DNA from: Paralichthys olivaceus
Taxonomy: Eukaryota; Chordata; Actinopteri; Pleuronectiformes; Paralichthyidae
DNA: 64,000 bases
Assembly (NCBI RefSeq): GCF_024713975.1
Contig: NC_091097.1
Coordinates: 1,397,001-1,461,000, forward strand
Direction: 5' to 3'
This document shows positions 47,550 to 59,842 of this stretch, piece by piece. Every line of letters begins with the position of its first letter. The first letter of the stretch is position 1. A program made the translations under genes and the position numbers. The notes under the pieces were generated by a model, which was not told where the DNA came from, made no database searches, and was given only the letters and a program-made list of their open reading frames with translations.

Positions 47550-49862
47550 CGCCGGTAACTTCAACGACACAGAGGTCGATCTTTGCAGCTGCTTCTTGAG
47601 TTGAACCTTGTTCTGGTGATTTTCACTTTTTCCTCATCTCAAAGAAACGCAGCACGATTGAAAGACAATGAAAGAGACATTCACACTCGTCCCACTACAG
47701 CTCTGTATCTCGGAAATCCTCTGTAGACCAGAACGCCTCACTTCGGTTCGACCTTTAAGGTCTTCATAGATCGCATCCTCTGAAGGATGCAGCTCCTTAA
47801 ATGAGACACTTTGTCTAACACAGGTTTTCTACAAAACAAACACGTGTTGGTGCCTCCATCACTTATTTGCAACACAGAAACTGAAATAAAAAGGTGTGTG
47901 TCCTTCTCTTCAGCTCCGTCCGTCCTGTCGTCTCTTTGCTTCTGTGAAAGCTCTGGACAGCTGTGAAGCTTCAATCTCAGTTTAAACCCAGTTAAACACC
48001 AAGGGACCATTTTTTGTCAAGCAAAATAATCGTTCTGGTTGTCGTCTCTTTCTCCAGGGGAAAGCAAAGACACGGCACCGGGTGGTGAGAGCAGACACAA
48101 ATTTCTCTAATCCATTTAAGGCTAATTGCTTGTTAGTCTTCCTCCATTGTCCCGAGGACTGTGCTGCTCGGCCGGAGCAGAAGAGCCAATGAACTCATCA
48201 TCGTAGTGGTGATGATGTTAAATCACAATAACAACATGCAGAGCGACAAATAACTGAGACATTCACGCAGGTTATCTATGTTTTCAGCTTTCAGATCTCA
48301 GCAGTGAGGAGCAGTTACCACCGAGGCAAAGGCTGAACTAGCTGAACTAGGTCATTCTTTATATTGAGCTGAGTTACACAACTTTTATTTTTAAAGGTTT
48401 GTGAACTTGGGTCTGAGGATCGAGTCGCTGCGTCGCTGACCTCTGAAAAATGAAATGTTGTGTCCCAGCCTGCACTGCTGCACCTCAGTTCTCCGTGAAG
48501 TCAGCGTGAGTGAAGTGAAGCAGAAGTAAATATAAGTGTTTTCTTCGTTCACCAGAAACTGAACCTCGGTGGCCTCGTTCCTGCAGATTCATTAAAAAGT
48601 TTATACCGAGAACACAAATACAAGAAGCAAGAAAAGCAGCTCCCTGAAGATGTAAGCTGAAACTTTACATACGTTCATGCATGTTAACTCAGTGTGTGTG
48701 GACGACGTGTGTCCCTGCCTCTGCCCACAGGGACTGACTCCACGGCCTGTTAATTTAAACCATATGTTACAGGTCTTGGTTGAGGTAATGTTCAGCAGCT
48801 TAGCTCCGGGTTATAAATCCTGGCAGTGAACCTGACTGGATGCTCTCCCCACTTCATAATTAGACCCCTCAATCATTTGCTGCAGGGATCTTGTGTGTCT
48901 GAACGCAACGTGAGGGAATTTCATTGTGTGTGCACAAAAAGACATGTGTGTGTTTGTGCACATGAGTTAGTGTTAGGGTGCTGATGCATTGTGCCTGTAT
49001 GTGTAGAATCTACATGCGTGTGTTACTGGACTGGAGCAGGAAGGAATCCCACTGAGACCCAGTTTCTCTGGAACCCTTTCAAATGCACATTGAGTTTGTG
49101 TCAGAGAAAAAGATGCATGCTGCTAATTTCTGCATCGCATCATGGCCTGGGATCACTTCCACCAAACAAACGCCGGCGTGTGTTTTTTCTAACGGCGCTC
49201 ATTACGGCTCAGAGTGTTGTTTGTACACAAGAGGACACGAATGGTGGAGAGTAAATGAAGAAGTAATTATACACATTTGTTTCTCACCTTCATGAAGTTT
49301 CTCTTTGAACAATCTTCCCAGAAAACACAAATATCAGGAGTCAGTGAAACTGTTTTTGTAGATATTTAATGAATTTGAGTGAATTGATAAATCCAGTCGA
49401 GCGTCGTGTGATCGATGGAGTTCACAGGTCGACCGCTCAGATTGGAGATTTAAAACACACACAGCTCTACCAACAGTGACGAGAGGAAGACTGGGGGAGA
49501 GACAGTCTGAGTGATGAAGAGGTGCTGGAGATATGAAGTAAATATACACACACACCTGAACAGTTTGCATTATAGGGTACACTTGGCAAATACTTTTACT
49601 TTCAGTACTTTTAGTATATTTAAAAGCAAGTGCTCACTGACGTGACTGTTTAGTAATACGTTTACTTCAGTAAAACGTTGGAGTTATAATAAACTTTCTA
49701 TCTTTTTACTTCCATTAAAAACATTGAAGCTCGAGAAAATTCAGCTGCACCTCTCACATCTCAGGGCTACAGCGCCATCTAGTGGAAAAGAGCTTGCATG
49801 ACATCCTTATTGTTTACATTCAGATCTGATACCTGATGGGGCTCAAGTGTTCCCAGTGTCTC

Positions 49863-49909
<47 letters not shown>

Positions 49910-51180
49910 AGAGCCCTGATCATGTCACTGTCCCCGATCGAGCTGCTGATCTGAACAGTCAAACAGAGAAACATCCCAAACAAACTGTGAGCACACACTG
50001 ATGATCCACATCATCTAATTGATGATCAAAATAAATAATAATCCACTGATCTTATGATTAATGTAGGGAAACAGGACTGTGACGCTGTCGAGCACAATGG
50101 GAGCTGATTTATGAAACAACACAAACCTGAGGAAACTAACGAAATGTAATTTACATTCATGCAAAACGTTCGTTCTCACATTAATAATTTCGGATCAAGT
50201 CCCTTTTGCATATGTACACTGTATGTGCGTGTTTCCTGCCGACAGACTCACATGGGTGAAAACGCGACGTCGTGTACATCCGTGACACATCCGTGACACA
50301 TCAGTGACACATCGGTGCCTGTAATGTCAAATATACAACATGAAAACACATCAGCGTGGATGAAAACACATGAATCAATGTAACGGCCCTTTATTGTGTG
50401 TGTGTGTGTGTGTGATGGTGCAGCACACGCGTGTACATGAGCAGGACCCAGTAAAGCTCCAACGTTATCATGCGAGTCCAACAAATAAACTAAAAGTGTC
50501 TTGTATAGAAATATGCATATTGTCAAAGTAGTTTATGTAAAATACAGACACACTCAAACCTTTTCCCTACTTTAAAGAAAACACATTTTTACTCTGCTAT
50601 ATGTTTAAATATCACAATGTGAGGTGTTTTTACTTGGTTTTGTATTTTAATCTGATCTGGTGAGAAATATTCAAACGTAGAACAGACTCAAGAATAATAA
50701 CGGCAACATCAGGAAAGACTTTTAAAAATCCAAACATATTCTGAAGGTTGGCAAAGCTTCTGGACAGGAAGCGCAGGAATATATTTGATAATTTAATACA
50801 TAACCATTGTGCCGTTTATTGGCAGCAGTAACTCAGACCGTGTGACACCACGACTCAATCACTGCAACACTAAAATGTAATCCAGACAATATTAATGTCA
50901 TTTGTTATATCTGGGTTTGACAAGTCATCAGGTCTTCTGTGCTCTGAAGGCACAATCCTCAGCCGACGTGTAAATGACAAGGTACAGCCCCAAATACTGT
51001 TCCAACACAATTCACAACACAGAGAGCTAAACCTGCGTTAGCGCCGAGTTAATTCACAGGTCAGGTTCAGATCTATTTATAATACAGTAATAATAAGCTT
51101 TAATTGTGAAGCACTTTCCTTAACACAAGTGTTTCACCAGAGGCTAAAAGAACAATAAGAACCACCAGTGTCATCACACC
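47550..51180. other. Intergenic spacer between tac4 and the GPCR array
   Basis: No gene is supported. It holds a (CT)n tract (49866-49908), a short (GT)n tract (50395-50415), a 12-bp direct repeat (acatccgtgaca, 50275-50312) and two stretches with homeodomain-like motifs (48090-48240 and 48715-48895) reported under findings. Confidence 0.4.
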
Positions 51181-51226
51181 GGCCTTGTGTTTCTGCTGTT
51201 GTTGTTGTGTGTGTGTGTACATGTGT

Positions 51227-53165
51227 TTACAGATTGGCTGTGGGGTGTTGTGATGCGAGCGTTGTGCGCAGTCGGTGAGGCGGTGTGTGACAGTGCGTGT
51301 GCACGAGGCTACGCACAGCGTGTCTGTACCTGTGGGACATCAGGTTGTACAGCAGAGGGTTGATGGCAGCGCTGAGGTAGAAGAGGACCGATGAGACCAG
51401 GTACATATAAAATATATTTGTAGAGAGGGAGTCTGTGTCAGCGTGTGTGTCAGTGTGTGTGTTATTGTGTGTAATGTTGGAGGGCGTCACAATATACGTG
51501 TGTGTGTCTGGTGTCGAAGGTGTGAGACTGAGTGTGTCCTGTGATGTGGTTGCGTTTGTGTGCGTTTCCTGTCTTCCAGCATCGACATTCAGAAAACCAT
51601 ACATCGTGATCCGACAGATTTGTAAGGGCAGCCAGCACAGGATGAAGGCCAAGACTATCACTCCTGATGGACATGTGGAGAAGGACACAGGAAGTGGACA
51701 TGAGAATCATCAATACCTGCAGCTATTAGAATACATTCCTCTCTACACTGTTAAACATGAGAGCTGTGTCTCGGTTCATTGGCTGCATCCTTCGGAGGAC
51801 CTACACGACCCACCTCCTTCCTGGGTCAGGTGGACTGTGAAGGCTGAAACAAAATGAGACGTCTGGTCCCAAAGGAGAATTCGTCCTGTCCTTAAGTTGG
51901 ACTCAACAGAAAGCTTACTGCCCCTTGGTTTTTAACATGTTAGCCGTTAGTTAGGTTGATATGGTTCGTCACCAAAGTGCAATGAATCCTGGGAAATGTT
52001 GGACCTGCAGGGATTCATTCGTCAGAGCTTTCTCTGGGATGAAAGGACGTAGGAGCCTTTTCTAGTCGCGCTGCTGTGAAGCATTCAGCCTCCAGAGGAT
52101 GCAGCCCCTGAACAGAGACCTCTTTATGTGCAGTCTATGATTGAGACAGCTGTAAATAAAGATGGACGACGTGACTGCTCCCCAAAAGTGAAGCCAAAGC
52201 ATCTAGATTGCCCCCTGGTGGCTGGCTGCAGGTCATAAACCTTGCCCTCCTTGATGTTAACAGACGGGACCAAACTAAAAAGTCAAAATACACGTCAAAT
52301 ACATTATTTCTCAACGATGGTTTCTGTCATTTTAGGAGGTTGTTATAACACTGGTGAGTTCTTCTTCTGGTAAATGTAGTTTGGATTCGTCATTTGATGA
52401 TACAGCTACGACACTAAATTCTGAACCTGAGGGTGTGTGTGTTGGAGAGTGTGTTTCTCACCCAGAATCTTGACTGTTCGTCGGCGACTCTGGTCTTTAA
52501 GCCTGCTTTGTGGACGGAGCCACAGAGTCCGTCCAATCAGGCTGTGGACCAGTCCCAGGATGCACATGGGTACCAGGACGTACAGGCTGGAGAGAATTAT
52601 CATGGCCAACAGGAGGCCAGAGGCGAAGGCAGAGTCTGTGATGAGGCACTCTTTAAACTGATCTTCTCCGACCATGACCAACAATGGCGCTGCACTGACA
52701 GCCGCTCCCAGCCAGAGGCAGCCAATCAGAGCACTGGTTCTGCACCGTGTCACCAGCGTCTTAGCAGTAATTGGCCAGCAGACGGCCAGGTACCTCTCCA
52801 GGGAGAGAAAGGTGATGTGGAGGATGGTGCAGAAGGTGCAGCACTCTACGAGGAAGATGGTCAGCTTACAGACGAGGTCTCCTAGGGGCCATTGATTCCA
52901 GAGCTGGAAGAGACAATCAGCATCTGGCTAAACCACAGTGAAGTGCAACAACAAGGTGTATAAGTATTATAGTATATATGTGATCGCACCGTATATAGAT
53001 CCAGAGGCAGCAGCAGGAGGATCAGCAGGTCACTAACAGCCATGCTGCTCAGGTAGAGGTAGGTGGAGCTTCTCATGTGTGGGCGAAGCCAAACCACCAG
53101 AATTGTCAGTGTGTTTCCAAGAACGCCGAAGAGCATCAGTGAAACGTAAATCACACTCACACACA
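51227..53165 (-). CDS. Ghrelin/motilin-receptor-like GPCR, tandem copy 1 (5' exon not found)
   Basis: A class A peptide-hormone receptor of the GHSR/MLNR group. Three exons seen on the minus strand: 52990-53165 (TM1-TM2), 52462-52903 (TM3-TM5), 51227-51663 (TM6-TM7 and tail). The joins PLDLYT/LWNQWPLGDLVCKL and TVKILG/VIVLAFILCWLP are in frame. Landmarks: GN in TM1, SMAVSDLL in TM2, the TM3 Cys (LVCKL) and its ECL2 partner (FKECLITD), ERY in place of DRY, CWLP in TM6, NPLLYNLMS as the NPxxY motif. The TM5-TM6 junction matches the single GHSR/MLNR intron. Introns before TM1 and after TM2 are extra. The TM1 exon begins at an acceptor (TTTCTAG), so the start codon and N-terminus lie in an exon I could not place. 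ECL3 is unusually long (about 58 residues). About 351 residues are seen. Ligand unknown. Confidence 0.8.
51892..51895. other. Empty TTAA target site corresponding to the insertion in units 2 and 3
   Basis: Unit 1 reads tcgtcctgtcc-TTAA-gttggactc with no insertion. Units 2 and 3 carry the palindromic element at this point, flanked by TCAA on the left and TTAA on the right. Confidence 0.85.
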
Positions 53166-53929
53166 CTAGAAAAAGAAATAATGATGATTGATCTTCATTA
53201 GAATCACAAATGTAAAATAAAATGTGATCAGAATCTTGTTCGGTTTTCTTTCTTAAACTACTATAAAATCAGGCCAAGAGGACAAACCTGTCTTTATGCT
53301 AAGCTAAGCAGCTGCTTTGTATCTACTGTACAATCATCTCAACTGTAATTGAGATTGTAATAATTTAATAAATGTTTTAATTAGTTTTTAGAGGTAAATG
53401 TTTGAATGTTCTGTCTGTTTCCTTCAGATGAAATTGAAGTTGTTTTTTAATATTTGTTTAACTAAGGACAGCAGCCGGCTGCATCATTTTAAATCGTCTA
53501 CAGTATCATCACCATTGTTCTGTACCCACCTAACACATAAAATAACTGGGAGCTTAGCATGCTACTGTTTGTATCTGCATCGCTCGCATTTCCATCCGCC
53601 ATTTGACCAATGGCGACTCAGGGTGGGGCAGGACGGAGAAAACGTCAGGGGAGAGGTGTGTGTGTGTGTGTGTGTCTCAGGTTCCACAGAGCTGACGCAC
53701 ACTGATGGATTTCCTGTGAGGGGAATGGTCTAATCAGAGCAACAGAGAAAAACACACAGGAACATATTAAGAACCACGTAAACATGCATGTATCACACTG
53801 TGAACTCTGAATACACACGTGTACTGCACATACTCACACTAAAAGCTGTTCTACTCACATATTCAATATCAACACAGTAACATTTCAGACCTTCCTCACT
53901 ATTCTCACATTTTTAAATCACTGAGCCAC

Positions 53930-54860
53930 AATAGAAAAGGAGAACTTGTACCAACGTTCTATATCGACTGCCTGGTCACACTCACTGCCAAAGAAAAGGA
54001 GCTGAAGAAGAGTCGGGTAGAGACGCTGGAGGTGAAGCTGCAGCAAGACGACTCCAAGTGAGAGACTGAGCTGCAGGAAGGTGGAGGCCCTCAAAAAATA
54101 AAACATGTCTCTGAAGGAGCAAGTTCACGAACTCAGAAGTGAGTGATGAAGCTGGAGGAGAACGTGTTAGATAAGGACGAGCTGATGAAGACAGAAACAA
54201 AGAGACGAGCTTCCACACAATCATACCTGGTGCGCCTGGACAAGCTGAGTGAGACGGAGAAGGAGCTGGAGAGTGTTGAGAGAAAGTGGAGGAGAAAGGT
54301 GGAGGACGAAGAACCTGTGCCACCGTCTGAGTGAGAAGAGGACGTATTTTCCTGATGTTGTGCAGCATGAATCTGCACAAGCCGGTTGTTGCGGTAACTT
54401 GGCAGTGAGGGAGAGTTGACTGTTTGGTTCCTGGCAATCTGGGTGTGGACTACCACAGAGCTATCAATGGCAATAGTCGACTAATGGGTGGGAGTGACTT
54501 TGCCTGGAGGGGAAAAGTAGTTCGGTCCTGCCAAGATGAGAGACGAGCTTCCACACAGTCATACCTGGTGCGCGTGGAGAAGCTGAGTGAGACGGAGAAC
54601 GAGATGGAGAGTGTTGAGAGGAAGTGGAGGAGAAAGGTGGAGCAGCTGGAGACGGTGAAGGTGGAGGACGAAGACAAACTTCTGAACCAGCAGACAAATC
54701 ATTACACAAAGAAGAGAGGGATGAGGGGACGTTTGTCCTGAAGCCTCTCACCCTTCTACCTTCACCCACTCCTCCCCTCCTTCCCCCTGCCTCCCAGTAC
54801 AACCCAGTCAACAAACCCCTCACCCCCATCCCCCTTTCCCCCCTTTGTACATAAATATTA
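53930..54860 (+). pseudogene. Decayed coiled-coil gene sequence, copy in unit 1
   Basis: Frames rich in Glu/Lys/Leu heptads run across this stretch: AKEKELKKSRVETLEVKLQQ, SLKEQVHEL, KLEENVLDKDELMKTE and LDKLSETEKELESVERKWRR. They are broken by stops and frame changes, without introns at plausible sites. A segment encoding RRASTQSYLVR...RKWRRKVE occurs twice (about 54208-54306 and 54541-54642), so part was duplicated. AATAAA lies at about 54870. It looks like a partial or processed copy of a host coiled-coil gene. I could not name the parent. Confidence 0.45.
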
Positions 54861-55023
54861 TAAATGTTGTGAATAAATATAACAAGGACAGTAACATCCA
54901 CCTGTGTGTGTCCTTCTGAATATAGATACAGAATTCATGGCTCTGATCAACTAACACAGTTTTAGTTTAGTCTCTCTCCATATTTAAATATGTCACAAGT
55001 CGACAACAGGAGTTAACATGTCA

Positions 55024-55250
55024 TCAGAATCAGGTTTTATTGCCAAGCAGGTTTAAACATACAAAGACTTTGATGTTGTGTATTTGTGCAAGTAAAAATA
55101 TAAAACATACAAAAATAGGAAACAAAAGTTAAAATGTAAAAATTCCTATAAGACCAGATTGTGCAACATGTTGTACGTAAACACCGGAGACTGGGTTGTG
55201 TTGTGCACAACACGTGAATCATTTAGCGTGTGAATCATTCTGGTGATGAA
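55024..55250. mobile_element. LINE-like 3' fragment in unit 1
   Basis: The words 'agaatcaggttttattgcca' and 'agcaggtttaaacatacaaa' match the end of a very abundant fish retroposon known to me from memory. The same piece recurs in unit 2. Confidence 0.5.
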
Positions 55251-55449
55251 ATGAGTCTTAATTTATGACTTAATTAATTTAATGTTTTTACTCTTTTTGA
55301 CTTTATCAATTTTCACTCTGTTTATGTGAAACTTTTTCTCTAATATATAGAGATATTATAATATTCTGACACCACGTGAACCACACACAGTTTTATTTAC
55401 ACCTGCCTTGTGTTTCTTCTCTTGTTGTTGTGTGTGTGTGTACATGTGT

Positions 55450-58151
55450 TTACAGATTGGCTGTGGGGTGTTGTGATGTGAGCGTTGTGCGCAGTCGGTG
55501 AGGCGGTGTGTGACAGTGCGTGTGCACGAGGCTACGCACAGCGTGTCTGTACCTGGCGGACATCAGGTTGTACAGCAGAGGGTTGATGGCAGCGCTGAGG
55601 TAGAAGAGGACCGATGAGACCAGGTACATATAAAATATATTTGTAGCGAGGGAGTCTGTGTCAGCGCGTGTGTCAGCGTGTGTGTTATTGTGTGTAATGT
55701 TGGAGGGAGTCACAATATACGTGTGTGTGTCTGGTGTCAAAGGTGTGAGACTGAGTGTGTCCTGTGATGTGGTTGCGTTTGTGTGCGTTTCCTGTCTTCC
55801 AGCGTCGACATTCAGAGAACCATACATCATGATCCGACAGATTTGTAAGGGCAGCCAGCACAGGATGAAGGCCAAGACTATCACTCCTGAGGGACATGTG
55901 GAGAAGGACACAGGAAGTGGACATGAGAATCATCAATACCTGCAGCTATTAGAATACATTCCTCTCTACACTGTTAAACATGAGAGCTGTGTCTCGGTTC
56001 ATTGGCTGCATCCTTCAGAGGACCTACACGACCCACCTCCTTCCTGGGTCAGGTGGACTGTGAAGGCTGAAACAAAATGAGACGTCTGGTCCCAAAGGAG
56101 AATTCGTCCTGTGCTCAAAGGAGAAGTTCGGTTTTGTTCAACCTGGTCCTTATTTCCAGCATATGGTTCGTAGATCTACTCACCCATAGAGGTTTGGAGT
56201 AACTTGGAGTCCTTCGGACGCTTTTAGATCCACACGCGATCGGTGTATATCCATACAACGCAAGGGTTCGGGGCATCCACAATACAGCCTCTAAATAACG
56301 CATTATCTGCCGCGAAACTCTTTATTTACAATGAATCTCCAGCACTAGTCCCCTGTGAGTCCAAGTTGCTTTGTTTACATCCTGGGCTTTGACTGGGTGA
56401 CGTCACTCACCGAGGCGCGCAGCCGCAGATCAGCTGACGATCAGCTGTGTTTGTTTACACAGAGTTTGCTGCTGCTAGTTTTGTTTAACATGGCCGAACA
56501 CTTATCAGGGCCGCTTTACACTACAGTGTTCTTTTCAAGCAGCTGTGTCCCGGTGCTCGGGCGTATTCACCCGGTTAAAGGCTAGCTAACTTCAGCGGGC
56601 TAACAAGCAGCCTTGGAGCTAGCGTTAGCTTAGCGAACCGAGAGCGAGTTGTCTTCCTGTTTAATCAACAAACCGGGTGAATACGCCTCACAGATAATGC
56701 GTTATTTAGAGGCTGTATTGTGGATGCCCCATTCACTTGCGTTGTATGGATATACGCCGATCGCGTGTGGATCTAAAAGCGTCTGAAGGACTCCAAGTTA
56801 CTCCAAACCTGTATGGGTGAGTAGATCTACAAACCATTTGCTCGAAATAAGGACCTGGTTGAAAACGAACTTCTCCTTTAAGTTGGACTCAACAGAAAGC
56901 TTACTGCCCCTTGGTTTTTAACATGTTAGCCGTTAGTTAGGTTGATATGGTTCGTCACCAAAGTGCAATGAATCCTGGGAAATGTTGGACCTGCAGGGAT
57001 TCAGTCGTCAGAGCTTTCTCTGGGATGAAAGGACGTAGGAGCCTTTTCCAGTCGCGCTGCTGTGAAGCATTCAGCCTCCAGAGGATGCAGCCCCTGAACA
57101 GAGACCTCTTTATGTGCAGTCTATGATTGAGACAGCTGTAAATAAAGATGGACGACGTGACTGCTCCCCAAAAGTGAAGCCAAAGCATCTAGATTGCCCC
57201 CTGGTGGCTGGCTGCAGGTCATAAACCTTGCCCTCCTTGATGTTAACAGACGGGACCAAACTAAAAAGTCAAAATACACGTCAAATACATTATTTCTCAA
57301 CGATGGTTTCTGTCATTTTAGGAGGTTGTTATAACACTGGTGAGTTCTTCTTCTGGTAAATGTAGTTTGGATTCGTCATTTGATGATACAGCTACGACAC
57401 TAAATTCTGAACCTGAGGGTGTGTGTGTTGGAGAGTGTGTTTCTCACCCAGAATCTTGACTGTTCGTCGGCGACTCTGGTCTTTAAGCCTGCTTTGTGGA
57501 CGGAGCCACAGAGTCCGTCCAATCAGGCTGTGGACCAGTCCCAGGATGCACATGGGTACCAGGACGTACAGGCTGGAGAGAATTATCATGGCCAACAGGA
57601 GGCCAGAGGCGAAGGCAGAGTCTGTGATGAGGCACTCTTTAAACTGATCTTCTCCGACCATGACGAACACTGGCGCTGCACTGACAGCCGCTCCCAGCCA
57701 GAGGCAGCCAATCAGAGCACTGGTTCTGCGCCGTGTCACCAGCGTCTTAGCAGTAATTGGCCAGCAGATGGCCAGGTACCTCTCCAGGGAGAGAAAGGTG
57801 ATGTGGAGGATGGTGCAGAAGGTGCAGCACTCTACGAGGAAGATGGTCAGCTTACAGACGAGGTCTCCTAGGGGCCATTGATTCCAGAGCTGGAAGAGAC
57901 AATCAGCATCTGGTTAAACCACAGTGAAGTGCAACAACAAGGTGTATAAGTATTATAGTATATATGTGATCGCACCGTATATAGATCCAGAGGCAGCAGC
58001 AGGAGGATCAGCAGGTCACTAACAGCCATGCTGCTCAGGTAGAGGTAGGTGGAGCTTCTCATGTGTGGGCGAAGCCAAACCACCAGAATTGTCAGTGTGT
58101 TTCCAAGAACGCCGAAGAGCATCAGTGAAACGTAAATCACACTCACACACA
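55450..58151 (-). CDS. Ghrelin/motilin-receptor-like GPCR, tandem copy 2 (5' exon not found)
   Basis: Same structure as copy 1: exons 57976-58151, 57448-57889, 55450-55886, all open, with identical splice sites. Differences from copy 1 seen by eye include APVFVMVGED for APLLVMVGED, TRRRT for TRCRT, MMYGSLN for TMYGFLN, and SARYRH for SHRYRH. The ERY, CWLP and NPLLY motifs and both disulphide cysteines are kept, so it looks functional. The TM5-TM6 intron is longer than in copy 1 (about 1.56 versus 0.8 kb) because of the palindromic insertion at 56119-56877. Confidence 0.8.
56119..56877. mobile_element. Palindromic non-autonomous DNA element (MITE-like) in unit 2
   Basis: Terminal inverted repeats of roughly 190 bp start AGGAGAAGTTCGGTTTTGTT and end AAAACGAACTTCTCCT. 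Long matching words such as 'cagcctctaaataacgcatt' and 'aatgcgttatttagaggctg' face each other. It is flanked by TCAA/TTAA, which with the empty TTAA in unit 1 points to TTAA target duplication. No transposase frame is present. TTAA suits piggyBac-type transposition, but the tips do not look like classic piggyBac ends, so the family is open. Confidence 0.85.
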
Positions 58152-58911
58152 CTAGAAAAAGAAATAATGACGATTGATCTTCATTAGAATCACAAATGTA
58201 AAATAAAATGTCATCAGAATCTTGTTCGGTTTTCTTTCTTAAACTAATATAAAATCAGGCCAAGAGGACAAACCTGTCTTTATGCTAAGCTAAGCAGCTG
58301 CTTTCTATCTACTGTACAATCATCTCAACTGTAATTGAGATTGTAATAATTTAATAAATTGTTTAATTAGTTTTTAGAGGAAAATGTTTGAATGTTCTGT
58401 CTGTTTCCTTCAGATGAAATTGAAGTTGTTTTTTAATATTTGTTTAACTAAGGACAGCAGCCGGCTGCATCATTTTAAATCGTCTACAGTATCATCACCA
58501 TTGTTCTGTACCCACCTAACACATAAAATAACTGGGAGCTTAGCATGCTACTGTTTGTATCTGCATCGCTCGCATTTCCATCCGCCATTTGACCAACGGC
58601 GGCTCAGGGTGGGGCAGGACGGAGAAAACGTCAGGGGAGAGGTGTGTGTGTGTGTGTCTCAGGTTCCACAGAGCTGACGCACACTGATGGATTTCCTGTG
58701 AGGGGAATGGTCTAATCAGAGCAACAGAGAAAAACACACAGGAACATATTTAGAACCACGTAAACATGCATGTATCACACTGTGAACTCTGAATACACAC
58801 GTGTACTGCACATACTCACACTAAAAGCTGTTCTACGCACATATTCAATATCAACACAGTAACATTTCAGACCTTCCTCACTATTCTCACATTTTTAAAT
58901 CACTGAGCCAC

Positions 58912-59842
58912 AATAGAAAAGGAGAACTTGTACCAACGTTCTATATCGACTGCCTGGTCACACTCACTGCCAAAGAAAAGGAGCTGAAGAAGAGTCGGGT
59001 AGAGACGCTGGAGGTGAAGCTGCAGCAAGACGACTCCAAGTGAGAGACTGAGCTGCAGGAAGGTGGAGGCCCTCAAAAAATAAAACATGTCTCTGAAGGA
59101 GCAAGTTCACGAACTCAGAAGTGAGTGATGAAGCTGGAGGAGAACGTGTTAGATAAGGACGAGCTGATGAAGACAGAAACAAAGAGACGAGCTTCCACAC
59201 AGTCATACCTGGTGCGCCTGGACAAGCCGAGTGAGACGGAGAAGGAGCTGGAGAGTGTTGAGAGGAAGTGGAGGAGAAAGGTTGAGGACGAAGAACCTGT
59301 GCCACCGTCTGAGTGAGAAGAGGACGTATTTTCCTGATGTTGTGCAGCATGAATCTGCACAAGCCGGTTGTTGCGGTAACTTGGCAGTGAGGGAGAGTTG
59401 ACTGTTTGGTTCCTGGCAATCTGGGTGTGGACTACCACAGAGCTATCAATGGCAATAGTCGACTAATGGGTGGGAGTGACTTTGCCTGGAGGGGAAGAGT
59501 AGTTCGGTCCTGCCAAGATGAGAGACGAGCTTCCACACAGTCATACCTGGTGCGCGTGGAGAAGCTGAGTGAGACGGAGAACGAGATGGAGAGTGTTGAG
59601 AGGAAGTGGAGGAGAAAGGTGGAGCAGCTGGAGACGGTGAAGGTGGAGGACGAAGACAAACTTCTGAACCAACAGACAAATCATTACACAAAGAAGAGAG
59701 GGATGAGGGGACGTTTGTCCTGAAGCCTCTCACCCTTCTACCTTCACCCACTCCTCCCCTCCTTCCCCCTGCCTCCCAGTACAACCCAGTCAACAAACCC
59801 CTCACCCCCATCCCCCCTTCCCCCCTTTGTACATAAATATTA
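58912..59842 (+). pseudogene. Decayed coiled-coil gene sequence, copy in unit 2
   Basis: Near-identical to the copy in unit 1, with the same breaks and the same internal duplication of the RASTQSYLVR...RKWRRKVE segment. The decay therefore predates the tandem duplication. Confidence 0.45.

Larger units (their letters stand above)
51183..55406. repeat. Tandem unit 1 of the GPCR array (~4.2 kb)
   Basis: Starts at CCTTGTGTTTCT near 51183 and ends where the same words restart near 55407. It contains GPCR copy 1, the coiled-coil remnant and a LINE-like 3' fragment. It lacks the 760-bp palindromic element of units 2 and 3. Confidence 0.85.

Noticed and set aside
52406-52885. 150-residue plus-strand frame repeated in each GPCR unit
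   Set aside because: It is the antisense shadow of the TM3-TM5 receptor exon.
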